A stretch of 64,000 nt of DNA from Pseudomonas paralactis. GTDB taxonomy: Bacteria; Pseudomonadota; Gammaproteobacteria; Pseudomonadales; Pseudomonadaceae. The notes beneath the pieces are model-generated. The model made no database searches and was not told where the DNA came from. It saw only the letters and a program-made list of their open reading frames with translations. This document shows, piece by piece, positions 33,147-42,192 of the stretch. The stretch lies in contig NZ_JYLN01000005.1 in NCBI RefSeq assembly GCF_001439735.1, positions 248,001 to 312,000 on the forward strand. The letters run 5' to 3'. Position 1 is the stretch's first letter, and each line of letters opens with the position of its first letter. The translations under genes and the position numbers were made by a program.

Positions 33147-34250
33147 TCAGGCGGCTGCGCGCAGTGGGCGAGCCACCGCTACGCCGTCAGTGTCGAACAG
33201 ATGGCAATGCGCCGGGTCCAGGTGCAAGTGCAGCGTCTCGCCGTACTGGCTGGCCATGTCGCCGCGAATCCGCAGGGTCAGCGGCTCGCCATTGGCGGTG
33301 ATGACGTGGCAGAAGGTGTCGCTGCCCAAGCGCTCGCCGACGTCGGCGGTCACGGTCAGGGTGGTTTGCCCTGGTGCGGCGATTTCCAGATGCTCCGGGC
33401 GAATGCCCAGGGTCACCGCGCTGCCGACGCTCAAGGTCGCGCCGCTCAACGGCAGGCTGATCAGGGTGCCGGCGTCCAGTTGCACCTCGCAGCCCTGGCC
33501 TTCGACACGCGTGACCTTGCCCTTGAGGAAGCCCATCTTCGGCGTGCCGAGAAAGCCCGCCACAAACAGATTGGCCGGCTGGTGGTACAGCTCCAGCGGC
33601 GAGCCGACCTGTTCGATACGACCACTGTTGAGCACCACAACTTTGTCGGCCAGGGTCATGGCCTCCACTTGGTCGTGGGTCACGTAAATCATGGTGGCTT
33701 GCAGTTCTTTATGCAGGCGCGCCAGCTCCAGGCGCATTTGCACGCGCAGCGCTGCGTCGAGGTTGGACAGCGGTTCGTCGAACAGGAAGATTTTCGGGTT
33801 GCGCACAATCGCCCGGCCAATCGCCACACGCTGACGCTGGCCGCCGGACAGTTGTTTGGGCTTGCGCTCCAGCAGCGGGCCCAGCTCAAGGATGCGTGCC
33901 GCTTCGCTGACCTTGCTGTCGACCAGCTTCTTGTCGACACCGGCCAGGTCCAGGGCAAACGACATGTTCTTGCGCACGCTCATGTGCGGGTACAGCGCGT
34001 AGGTCTGGAACACCATGGCCAGGTCGCGTTTGGCCGGGGTCACTTCGGTGATGTCGCGGCCATCCAGTTCGATGGTGCCTTCAGTGACTTCTTCCAGGCC
34101 GGCGATCAGGCGCAGCAGGGTGGATTTGCCGCAGCCCGACGGGCCCACGAACACCACGAATTCCTTGTCGTTCACCTCAAGGTCGATGCCCTTGATGATC
34201 GAGAAACCTTCGAAGCCTTTTTGCAGATTCTTGATTTTCAGGTTGGCCAT
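33147..34250 (-). CDS. mtlK: ABC transporter ATP-binding protein for polyols
   Basis: ATPase subunit of the MtlEFGK polyol importer, MalK/UgpC-like, 367 residues from the ATG at 34250, chosen for the strong AGGAGG before it. Motifs: Walker A GPSGCGKST, ABC signature LSGGQRQRVAIGRAI, Walker B IFLFDEP, and the switch histidine in YVTHDQ. The C-terminal ~130 residues form the OB-type regulatory domain of the CUT1 class (LGIRPEHLEI). It starts 22 bp after mtlG. Confidence 0.95.
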   Translation of the reverse strand: MANLKIKNLQKGFEGFSIIKGIDLEVNDKEFVVFVGPSGCGKSTLLRLIAGLEEVTEGTIELDGRDITEVTPAKRDLAMVFQTYALYPHMSVRKNMSFALDLAGVDKKLVDSKVSEAARILELGPLLERKPKQLSGGQRQRVAIGRAIVRNPKIFLFDEPLSNLDAALRVQMRLELARLHKELQATMIYVTHDQVEAMTLADKVVVLNSGRIEQVGSPLELYHQPANLFVAGFLGTPKMGFLKGKVTRVEGQGCEVQLDAGTLISLPLSGATLSVGSAVTLGIRPEHLEIAAPGQTTLTVTADVGERLGSDTFCHVITANGEPLTLRIRGDMASQYGETLHLHLDPAHCHLFDTDGVAVARPLRAAA

Positions 34251-34272
34251 GATGGGCCTCCTTGTCGAATTA

Positions 34273-35103
<831 letters not shown>

Positions 35104-35113
35104 GGCGCGGCCC

Positions 35114-36004
35114 TCAAGGCTTGTCAGTCAGGTTTTTGCCGATCATCCGCACCAGGATGATCGCCGCGATATTGGCGATGACCACGGCAATCAAGCCGCC
35201 GGCCGAGGCCATGCCCACATCGAACTGCACCAGCGCCTGGTTGTAGATCAGGTAGGCGAGGTTGGTCGAGGCGTAGCCCGGGCCGCCGTTGGTAGTGGTG
35301 AAGATTTCGGCAAATACCGAGAGCAGGAAGATGGTTTCGATCATCACCACCACGGCAATCGGGCGGGCCAGGTGGGGCAGGGTCAGGTGCCAGAAAATCG
35401 CAATGGCGCCGGCACCGTCCAGACGTGCGGCTTCCTTTTGCTCCTGGTCCAGGGACTGCATGGCGGTCATCAGCAGCAGGATCGCGAAGGGCAGCCATTG
35501 CCACGACACAATGATGATGATCGACAGCAGCGGGTAATGCGCCAGCCAGTCCACCGGCTCGGCGCCGAAGAACTTCCACACGGCAGCGAGGATCCCCGAC
35601 ACCGGGTGGAAAATCAGGTTCTTCCAGATCAACGCACCGACGGTGGGCATGATGAAGAACGGCGAAATCAACAGCACCCGCACGATGCCACGGCCCAGGA
35701 ACTCACTGGCCTCCAGCAGCGCGCTGATCAACACGCCGAACACCACGCTGATCAGCAACACGCTGCCCACCAGCAACAAGGTATTGGTGGCGCCGGGCAG
35801 GAAACCCGAATCGGTGATGAAGTAGCTGAAGTTTTCCAGCCCCACGAATTGGTTTTCGCCGGGGTAAAGCAGGTTGTAGCGGATCAGCGAAAAGTACAGG
35901 GTCATGCCCAGCGGCACGATCATCCACAGCAGCAACAAGGCCACCGAGGGGCTGACGAGAAACCAGCCGGGGTTGGCCAGGCGGTTTTTGGTGGGTGTAT
36001 TCAT
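35114..36004 (-). CDS. mtlF: Polyol ABC transporter permease MtlF
   Basis: A 296-residue CUT1-family permease with six predicted helices and an EAA loop (EAARLDGAGAIAIFWHLTLP). It is the heterodimer partner of MtlG. A REP doublet lies between it and the upstream binding-protein gene mtlE, an arrangement often linked to lower expression of the permease than of the binding protein. Confidence 0.94.
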   Translation of the reverse strand: MNTPTKNRLANPGWFLVSPSVALLLLWMIVPLGMTLYFSLIRYNLLYPGENQFVGLENFSYFITDSGFLPGATNTLLLVGSVLLISVVFGVLISALLEASEFLGRGIVRVLLISPFFIMPTVGALIWKNLIFHPVSGILAAVWKFFGAEPVDWLAHYPLLSIIIIVSWQWLPFAILLLMTAMQSLDQEQKEAARLDGAGAIAIFWHLTLPHLARPIAVVVMIETIFLLSVFAEIFTTTNGGPGYASTNLAYLIYNQALVQFDVGMASAGGLIAVVIANIAAIILVRMIGKNLTDKP

Positions 36005-36056
36005 GGTGATCAGAACCAGTCAGATGCCTACAGAATCTGCGTCGGAGTGCGGTCAC

Positions 36057-36143
36057 TGTGGGAGCTGGCTTGCCTGCGATGGCATCGCCTCGGTGCTACT
36101 GATAGACCGAGTTGTTTGCCTCGCAGGCAAGCCAGCTCCCACA
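36057..36143. repeat. REP doublet (family B) between mtlE and mtlF
   Basis: Inverted TGTGGGAGCTGGCTTGCCTG arms, about 87 bp, within the mtl operon directly after the binding-protein gene. It can fold into a large stem-loop on the mtl mRNA. Confidence 0.92.
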
Positions 36144-36180
36144 AAAGCCCAGCGCCTACATTTGCGGTGGTGTGGCAGGG

Positions 36181-37503
36181 TTATTTGGGGTAACCGGCCC
36201 GCTTCATTTCCCGCTCGGTTGTAGTCTGCGCGGCGGTCAATGCAGCATCGACGGTCTGCTGACCGGTCAACGCGCCCGAGAAGAACTTGCCCACCTGAGT
36301 ACCGATCGCCTGGAATTCAGGAATGGTCACCAACTGGATACCGACATACGGCACAGGCTTCTCGGTCGGCTTGGTCGGGTCGGCCACTTTCAGCGATTCC
36401 AATGTCACCTTGGCGAACGGCGCAGCCTGCATGTACTCGTCGCTGTAGGTGGATTGGCGGGTACCCGGCGGCACGTTGGCGATGCCATCGGTCTTGGCCA
36501 CGAGCTGGCCGTATTCCTTGGAGGTGGCCCAACTGGTGAACACCTTGGCGGCGTCCTTGGCCTTGGAGCTGGTCGGGATCGCCAGGCTCCAGGAATACAA
36601 CCACGACGTGCCCTTGTCGGTCTTCTCGTGGGGCGCAAACGCGAAGCCGACCTGCTCGGCGACCTTGCTCTGGCTCTTGTCGGTAACAAACGAACCGGCC
36701 ACGCTGGCGTCTACCCAGATCGCGCATTTGCCACTGTTGAACAGCGCGAGGTTTTCATTGAAACCGTTGCTGGAGGCGCCCGGTGGGCCGGATTTCTTCA
36801 TGTTGTCGACGTAGAAGTTCAGCGCGTTTTTCCATTCCGGGCCGTTGAATTCTGACTGCCACTTCTCATCGAACCAGCGTGCGCCGTAGCCGTTGGCCAG
36901 TGTGGTGATCAGCGCCATGTTCTCACCCCAACCGGCTTTGCCGCGCAGGCACAGGCCGTATTGCTCTTTGGATTTGTCGGTGAGTTTGGCCGCGTATTCG
37001 CTGATCTGGCTCCAGGTCGGGTGCTCTGGCATCGTCAGCCCGGCGTCCTTGAACAGGTCGGTGCGGTAATAGGTGATCGAGCTTTCGGCGTAGAACGGCA
37101 GGGCGTACAACGAGCCCTTGACCGACAAACCATCACGCACCGAAGGGAACACGTCATCAAGGTCGTAGGACGCCGGCAAGTCCTTCATCGGCTCCAGCCA
37201 CCCCTTGGCGCCCCAGAGTGCGGCTTCGTACATGCCGATGGTCAACACGTCGAACTGCCCGCCCTGGGTGGCGATGTCGGTGGTGAGGCGTTGGCGCAGC
37301 ACGTTTTCTTCGAGCACCACCCAGTTCAACTTGATCTCCGGGTGCTCGGCCTCGAAGGTTTTCGAGAGCTTTTGCATACGGATCATGTCGCTATTGTTGA
37401 CGGTGGCAATGGTCAAGGTTTGCGCGCCAAGGCTGACGGCGCTGAGTGTCATGCATGCAGTCATGCAAGAACAGGCAAGCAGAGCTTTTGCTGTGAACTT
37501 CAT
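36181..37503 (-). CDS. mtlE: Polyol-binding periplasmic protein MtlE
   Basis: First gene of the mtl operon: an extracellular solute-binding protein (cluster B, MalE-like) that delivers mannitol, sorbitol or arabitol to MtlFGK. The ATG at 37503 follows GGAG; a start four codons earlier is less likely. The signal peptide (MKFTAKALLACSCMTACMTL ... SLGAQT) is followed by TLTIATVNNSDMIRMQKLSK and a mature domain of about 410 residues. The promoter lies at 37594-37622. In the described P. fluorescens locus mtlR is just upstream; here an island of about 12 kb intervenes. Confidence 0.94.
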   Translation of the reverse strand: MKFTAKALLACSCMTACMTLSAVSLGAQTLTIATVNNSDMIRMQKLSKTFEAEHPEIKLNWVVLEENVLRQRLTTDIATQGGQFDVLTIGMYEAALWGAKGWLEPMKDLPASYDLDDVFPSVRDGLSVKGSLYALPFYAESSITYYRTDLFKDAGLTMPEHPTWSQISEYAAKLTDKSKEQYGLCLRGKAGWGENMALITTLANGYGARWFDEKWQSEFNGPEWKNALNFYVDNMKKSGPPGASSNGFNENLALFNSGKCAIWVDASVAGSFVTDKSQSKVAEQVGFAFAPHEKTDKGTSWLYSWSLAIPTSSKAKDAAKVFTSWATSKEYGQLVAKTDGIANVPPGTRQSTYSDEYMQAAPFAKVTLESLKVADPTKPTEKPVPYVGIQLVTIPEFQAIGTQVGKFFSGALTGQQTVDAALTAAQTTTEREMKRAGYPK

Positions 37504-37593
37504 CGCGCACTCCATTTCCGCGCCCAGGGGGCTACAGAAGGACGGTTATTGTTGTTGTGTCTTCCTGCAACGAGTCAGGAAGAGTGTGCGTCG

Positions 37594-37622
37594 ATTACAG
37601 CCTTGAAATGGGGTTGTGACAA
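37594..37622 (-). promoter_or_regulatory. Candidate sigma70 promoter of the mtl operon
   Basis: On the minus strand TTGTCA and TGTAAT are separated by 17 bp, about 90 bp before the mtlE ATG. MtlR, an AraC-type activator, would bind near or upstream of the -35 element; no operator was identified with confidence. Confidence 0.6.
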
Positions 37623-37663
37623 ATCCTTGGGCGCACGCTCACTGATACTTTTTTGCACTCGAT

Positions 37664-37692
37664 GATCGTCCCCGTGACGCGTGGGGACGATC
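37664..37692. terminator. Strong inverted repeat between the DUF6124-like gene and mtlE
   Basis: The 10-bp perfect stem GATCGTCCCC/GGGGACGATC with a 9-nt loop follows the 3' end of the leftward DUF6124-like gene. No T tract follows on either strand, so it may be a weak terminator or an mRNA-end hairpin. It insulates the mtl promoter from the island. Confidence 0.5.
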
Positions 37693-37702
37693 GATGCCGT
37701 AT

Positions 37703-37951
37703 TTAACGCTCGATATCAGCCAGTACCCGCTCAGCCAACAATCGAGACACCTCGATCAATTGGGCGATACCCAGGGCGCCCTCGCGCCGCGAGCCGTCGA
37801 GATCAAAGGCGAAATCGCAGGTGAGGGCGTGGGCAGAGGCGAGTGATTCGCTGAGGTTGACCAGTAGGTCTTGGATGCAGATGCCGTCTTTAACGGTGAA
37901 TAGCACGCTGGGTGCTGGATCGATTGGGGGATTTGGGGTGGGTTTGATCAT
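37703..37951 (-). CDS. DUF6124/DUF3077-like small protein
   Basis: An 82-residue protein with the KPTPNPP start and LLVNLSESLASAHALTCDFA core seen in small Pseudomonas proteins of the DUF6124/DUF3077 group; function unknown. The ATG has GGAG upstream. The gene is preceded by a structured leader of about 180 bases with a cUUCGg hairpin. It marks the left edge of the island inserted between mtlE and mtlR. Confidence 0.7.
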   Translation of the reverse strand: MIKPTPNPPIDPAPSVLFTVKDGICIQDLLVNLSESLASAHALTCDFAFDLDGSRREGALGIAQLIEVSRLLAERVLADIER

Positions 37952-37963
37952 GGTGAAACTCCG

Positions 37964-38133
37964 GAGATATTAAAGGAGCTGCCATTGATCGCCGCGACGC
38001 GATGGGGGTGGCAGCTGTACGCGGGTTCGCGGACCGACTCTCCAGAACATCGGCATACCCGAAGGTATCCCACGCACAGCCGCCATAGCGCCGCACAGTA
38101 GACGATAAAAAAGCGCCAACTGAAAGGACACAT
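37964..38133 (-). ncRNA. Structured leader upstream of the DUF6124-like gene
   Basis: The 451-bp gap from 37952 to 38402 has no convincing gene. On the minus strand it contains a hairpin AGCTGCCA/TGGCAGCT (37977-37984 with 38009-38016) about 15 bases before the ribosome-binding site, and a small hairpin ATACC-TTCG-GGTAT (38055-38068) with a stable cUUCGg loop. A 61-codon frame overlaps it. I recall similar leaders before related genes in other pseudomonads, so it may be a conserved cis-regulatory RNA. Confidence 0.4.
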
Positions 38134-38269
38134 GACGCTTTTGCGTCTGAAGAAATACGAGCCGCGACGCCCGACCGCTGAGTGTGCAGCGGTGTACGGA
38201 GACTAGAGATGGAGTGTCCTAGGGGCAACCTCAAAGCCTTGTAAGACGTTTCTGTTTTTCCCAATACCT

Positions 38270-38293
38270 AGCCGAACGGACAGTTGTTCGGCT
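38270..38293. promoter_or_regulatory. Inverted repeat upstream of the PAAR genes
   Basis: AGCCGAAC and GTTCGGCT form a perfect 8-bp stem around an 8-nt loop, about 110 bp before the first PAAR gene. It may be an operator or a terminator of upstream transcription. Confidence 0.35.
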
Positions 38294-38402
38294 TTGCGCC
38301 TGCCAGCACCATCTTTCTTGCGCCAGTTCGGCGCTATTCCCTTTGCACACATCAACGCTATGACCGCGTTTGAGTACCCCTGCGCGCTAAAAAGGACGAA
38401 AC

Positions 38403-38783
38403 ATGAAAGACATCGATACTGAAATCCAACCATCAACTCGCCCAATCAAAGCCATCTACGACTACGCGACACTCGGCTCGAGAACACGTATGGGCGGAGA
38501 AATTATCACTGCAAGCACCAGCCTAGAGATCCATGACTTGCGCATCGCGTGCGTCGGCGACCGGGTGCGCTATCCCGATGGCAAAGAGAGCGAAATTGTC
38601 TCGGGAGCAGGTTTCGCGGCCACCTACAAAGGTCTGCCCATCGCCATTGTCGGCAGCGCTACCGACAACGGCGACACCGTGACGAGCAGCCTGCAAAACC
38701 TGGCTCAGGTAGTGGAGTTCGCGGACGGCGAGGGTATTCCTGGTCTTCTAAAGGCTGGTTATCGCGTGGAGAGTCAGATGTGA
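38403..38783 (+). CDS. PAAR-domain protein
   Basis: A 126-residue protein built around a PAAR-like domain: MGGEIITASTSLEIHDLRIA, GDRVRYPDGKESEIVSGAG, then LPIAIVGSATDNGD. PAAR proteins cap the VgrG spike of type VI secretion and carry effectors. AAGGA precedes the ATG. Its stop overlaps the start of the next gene (GTGA), which itself begins with a second PAAR domain, so this looks like a tandem PAAR arrangement translated as one unit. Confidence 0.75.
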   Translation: MKDIDTEIQPSTRPIKAIYDYATLGSRTRMGGEIITASTSLEIHDLRIACVGDRVRYPDGKESEIVSGAGFAATYKGLPIAIVGSATDNGDTVTSSLQNLAQVVEFADGEGIPGLLKAGYRVESQM

Positions 38784-40243
38784 GGCGCTACAACATCATC
38801 ACGGGTTCAACCACCACGGCGGGTGGCAAAGTAATCAGCGGTTGTGAGGGCACCAGTTTCAACGGCGAAATGATCTCGAGGGAGGGTGACCGGGTCGCTT
38901 GTCCGGCTTGCGGCACTGAAGGCTTCATCGCGCTTACCGGCCCTCATTTGCACGAAGAGTGGAACGGCAAACAAGCGGCGCTGGAGGGTGATCTGTGCAT
39001 CTGCAAATGCGATCCGCCGCCGGAGTTGATTGCCAATCAGAGTTCCAAATCTCAGGAGTTCGGTCCCCAACCTCAACGTGTCACCCCGATTGTAATGAGG
39101 CCGACTGCATCCGCCTCGCCCCCTGCGAATTATGCCGCGCCCGCTGCGTCGAATCGTGCCGCTGATGCCTGCGTTTTTGCCAAATCCTGCGTTTCGGTGC
39201 CAGCCGGTTCTACGGCCGCGGGCACCGCCCCGGAAAACGCCAAAAACTTCGGCGCCACGGCCCTTATGGCCTCAACCGGTACCACGGGCGCCGTCGGCAG
39301 GGTAGCCGGTACACTCGGCAGCGACCTCGGTGCCTGGGCTGTACGAGGCTTGGCCGGCGCCAGTTCGGCCCTCAACCTCGTGCTGCTGGCATTCTGGCCA
39401 CGGGATATCGGTGACTCAACGCTGTACACCCCGGAGCAGTTGGAGGGGATGCGTTTGGCCAGCACGCGAGTACGTTTCCAGTTTCGCCAGGATGAGTCCG
39501 GTGAACTGCGTGTTTACGGCCTACATACCCAACCTGGCAGTGGCGCCGACCGCGTACCCGTCGCGCAAGCCCGGTGGAATGAGGACCACAGCGCGATGGT
39601 CGCGGTGCTGGATGGCATCAGCATCACATGGACGCCGAACCATGGGCCGGTTGTCAGCGTGCCGAGCCCGTATCCCGGAACACCGGAACGCTTGGATAAC
39701 GTGTTTGTTCATCCGATTGCGGTGGGGCAAGATTCGGCAATCAGTCACTATCCAGGGCGGGATGCAGAAAACATCACCTGGCAGGATACGATCATTTCGT
39801 TTCCGGCTGATTCGGGTGTGCCGCCGTTGTATTTGGTGTTTGCCAAGCCGGCGGTCAGGCCGTTGGAGGTCGACATCTATGGGGCTTTCAGTGGCCGATC
39901 AAGGCGCGGTTTGCATGTGGATCATATGCCTTCGCAGGCGGCGATCAGGCGATATCTGAAAAACGTATCCACAGCGTTTATGGATTACGAAATCAACGAG
40001 TTGCTCATGCGAGTAGCCAGCATTGCTATTCCTGCTCATATCCATCAAAAATATAGCGAGACGTACGGAGGGCGTAACAATAAAGTTAAGCAGCACTTTG
40101 ACGCCGCTGATCTTCGGGCGGCTGTAGACAGTAATTTCGACGTGATTAGACCTTACATGATTGAGGAAGGCTTTACTCAAAAAAACTTGGAAGAGGCTCG
40201 CGCCAAAATGCATAAGATCAATCAAGAACAAGGGTGGTACTAA
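38780..40243 (+). CDS. PAAR - S-type pyocin domain effector with C-terminal toxin
   Basis: A 487-residue polymorphic toxin starting at a GTG overlapping the previous stop; the frame is open to 38549 but that part lies inside the first PAAR gene. Domain order: PAAR (ITGSTTTAGGKVISGCEGTS ... GDLCICKCD, residues 5-80), an Ala/Ser-rich linker with a hydrophobic segment, an S-type pyocin domain (about 210-385, RVRFQFRQDESGELRVYGLH, ITWTPNHGPVV), and a C-terminal toxin of about 100 residues with GLHVDHMPSQAA and HIHQKYSETYGGRN, suggestive of a His-dependent HNH-like nuclease. An immunity gene follows with an overlapping start codon (TAATG). Confidence 0.82.
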   Translation: MRRYNIITGSTTTAGGKVISGCEGTSFNGEMISREGDRVACPACGTEGFIALTGPHLHEEWNGKQAALEGDLCICKCDPPPELIANQSSKSQEFGPQPQRVTPIVMRPTASASPPANYAAPAASNRAADACVFAKSCVSVPAGSTAAGTAPENAKNFGATALMASTGTTGAVGRVAGTLGSDLGAWAVRGLAGASSALNLVLLAFWPRDIGDSTLYTPEQLEGMRLASTRVRFQFRQDESGELRVYGLHTQPGSGADRVPVAQARWNEDHSAMVAVLDGISITWTPNHGPVVSVPSPYPGTPERLDNVFVHPIAVGQDSAISHYPGRDAENITWQDTIISFPADSGVPPLYLVFAKPAVRPLEVDIYGAFSGRSRRGLHVDHMPSQAAIRRYLKNVSTAFMDYEINELLMRVASIAIPAHIHQKYSETYGGRNNKVKQHFDAADLRAAVDSNFDVIRPYMIEEGFTQKNLEEARAKMHKINQEQGWY

Positions 40244-40722
40244 TGGATGCTTTGACGATCAAACGCTTGCTGGCCGGGCTTGGATCTACTCATGCAAACC
40301 TTCTAGCGGAGGGTGTGATTACGAGCAAGCCTCTGGCACCTTCATTAGAGGGTCACGATAATGAATATTTGATCCAAAAGCCAGAGTCTGGTGTTGAACT
40401 TTGGTTTAGAGCGGAAAATAGAGTCCTCACTGAGGTTCTTTTTTCTTTAATTAACATGGCTGGTGGTATTCCCTCTTATACCGGTGAGTTACCTCCGCCT
40501 CTTACAATTAAAATGAGTCGAATCGACGTCCATAGATTGTTTGGGGCGCCTTTCGAGTCGAAGGAGCCGGTTAAAATTTTAAAATATCGGGGGTACGGTG
40601 GTAGCGACATCTACCGCATGGACGGCTTTGGTTATCCCGGTGTTCACCTCGGATTTCAATATCGTAATGACGATATGGTGTGTAGCATGGGATTCTGTTT
40701 GAGAAGTACACAGCATAATTGA
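40243..40722 (+). CDS. DUF6392-type immunity protein
   Basis: A 159-residue protein starting at the ATG that overlaps the toxin stop (TAATG). Features of the DUF6392 pyocin-associated family: LLAGLGSTHANLLAEGVITS, ELPPPLTIKMSRIDVHRLFG and PFESKEPV. It should neutralise the C-terminal toxin of the upstream gene. GC content drops sharply inside this gene, a common sign of a recently exchanged immunity gene. A truncated relative lies at 49165-49461 next to mtlR. Confidence 0.78.
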   Translation: MDALTIKRLLAGLGSTHANLLAEGVITSKPLAPSLEGHDNEYLIQKPESGVELWFRAENRVLTEVLFSLINMAGGIPSYTGELPPPLTIKMSRIDVHRLFGAPFESKEPVKILKYRGYGGSDIYRMDGFGYPGVHLGFQYRNDDMVCSMGFCLRSTQHN

Positions 40723-40760
40723 AATTGCTCTGAAAGTTAAATTCGACTAATAAATAGTAA

Positions 40761-40785
40761 AGTTCCCAAGCTCAGCGCGTGGGAA
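40761..40785. terminator. Hairpin between the immunity gene and the AraC remnant
   Basis: TTCCCA and TGGGAA (40763-40768 with 40780-40785) pair around an 11-nt loop. The sequence to the remnant stop is collinear with the region just after mtlR (49481 onward), so this looks like a copy of the mtlR terminator. Confidence 0.5.
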
Positions 40786-40793
40786 TGATCACG

Positions 40794-40864
40794 TCAAGCT
40801 AGACCCTGCTCAGTTAACCGCTGCTCCGTTAACTGTCGATAGTGGGACGGTGTTATGCCCTTGG
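40794..40864 (-). pseudogene. Remnant of an mtlR-like 3' end
   Basis: On the minus strand this reads KGITPSHYRQLTEQRL, then TEQGLA and a stop. The intact MtlR ends KGMTPSHYRRLAVQRL, then TEQNLA. Over 71 bp the DNA is about three-quarters identical to the mtlR 3' end, ungapped, by eye. Upstream on this strand the homology fades within about 30 bp. The rest of the gap to 41169 holds no gene I can support. Confidence 0.8.
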
Positions 40865-41169
40865 ATGCAATCAAGCGCGAATGAGAAGAGGCGCTGAGTT
40901 TGGTATCGAGGGCGCTCGTCAACAATTACATGGCATCAAAAAAATTCAGGGGTGGTATTGACGGGCGCGCCAACGATTAAGTTTTCGGGGGAGAGTTTAG
41001 CTTGGTTTCACCGATTTGTAGCCGACGGGAAAATTCCCAACCAGCCGTTGGTTAAATCGCGGATGAGTTGTCGAGGAAGAACGGATGAATTGTAAACGTA
41101 CCATCTTAGTTTGTGCTAGCGAGGCCCGCTGATTTGAAGGTTTTAAAAAGTAAAGCATCGAGTTGACTA

Positions 41170-42156
41170 TCAGCTAACCGCCTTGTATTCGAGTGGCAGG
41201 CTAAATGTTTTTTGTAAATACTCAATGTACGAAATTTCCTCCGAAGTCGCCGCTGCAGAGCCGACGATAACCAGTTTTGCGGCGCGTTGATGACCAGGCC
41301 AGTAAGAATATTCCATTATCTGGCCAAGTGCTTGTCGAATGCAGGCTCTGGCAGTAGATGCTGTCTTAATTTCGTAAAACCAATAACTTTCACCCTTTTT
41401 TACTACCAAATCTATGCTTAAACCGTTCGCGTATATTTCTGTGCCAACATTATCTTTTCCGTGTAAGGTTGATAGCTCTATATAGAGATTACTTTGATAG
41501 TCATTATGCTTCAATCGAATATCCAGTTTTCTTTGGGTGAGCAGACCTGAAGTTTGCGATGGTTTTTTTGTACAGCCCGCACTAAATCTAAAATCGTTTA
41601 GCTTATTTTCTAAAGAAAGCTCAGAAAGTCCTCCCTCAGTGAACAAATAGAGTGGAAGTAGTCGATCAAGAATTCCCAATATCTGGTCATAGTCGATAGC
41701 ACTCTTTTCTGACCTCGCACCAAGGAATATAAAAACACCTTCTTTCACTCGTTCTTGAGGAATGGAGGAGGGCATGTATTCGGAGCTTCGGACATCATTT
41801 TCGTAATGCCACATACGCAAGTCAGAAAAGATTTCGCAGAACTCGCTTAGGTACTCATTAAACCGCGCTATTTTGGGAACAAGCACATCGATATTAGGAA
41901 GCGATTGGCTGCATTCTAGGGAAAAGGCGACACCGTACCTTACGTACTCCCCCTCAATTCCGATGTTAAACTGAAGCTCTTTCCGTCCTCCATAGTGCCA
42001 CCCCCAATTTTCAAATACAGTTCTGTGATCAAATAGTTGGCTGGAGGGAATTCTTGAAAAATTATTAATCTTTTGTCGTGCGTGTTGTAATTTTCCGACC
42101 TTATATAATTTTGATTTTTTATTGATTTTTGCCGCTACTTGTGCCAAGAAATTCAT
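41170..42156 (-). CDS. PD-(D/E)XK nuclease-like protein of the defence block
   Basis: A 328-residue protein from the ATG at 42156 (AAGGAACC upstream). The C-terminal third carries a PD-(D/E)XK signature: Asp in LSIDLVV near 249, Glu-x-Lys in FYEIKT near 262-264, and a QxxxY element (IRQALGQIMEYSYW, near 279-283), as in Holliday-junction-resolvase-like and restriction nucleases. The N-terminal 230 residues (NWGWHYGGRKELQFNIGIE) are not recognised and may bind DNA or a partner. The gene is AT-rich compared with the chromosome and lies 36 bp after the PLD gene, so it closes a three-gene operon. Confidence 0.75.
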   Translation of the reverse strand: MNFLAQVAAKINKKSKLYKVGKLQHARQKINNFSRIPSSQLFDHRTVFENWGWHYGGRKELQFNIGIEGEYVRYGVAFSLECSQSLPNIDVLVPKIARFNEYLSEFCEIFSDLRMWHYENDVRSSEYMPSSIPQERVKEGVFIFLGARSEKSAIDYDQILGILDRLLPLYLFTEGGLSELSLENKLNDFRFSAGCTKKPSQTSGLLTQRKLDIRLKHNDYQSNLYIELSTLHGKDNVGTEIYANGLSIDLVVKKGESYWFYEIKTASTARACIRQALGQIMEYSYWPGHQRAAKLVIVGSAAATSEEISYIEYLQKTFSLPLEYKAVS

Positions 42157-42192
42157 CAAAAAGGTTCCTTTTCTTTGTTGATTTTGCCCAGG

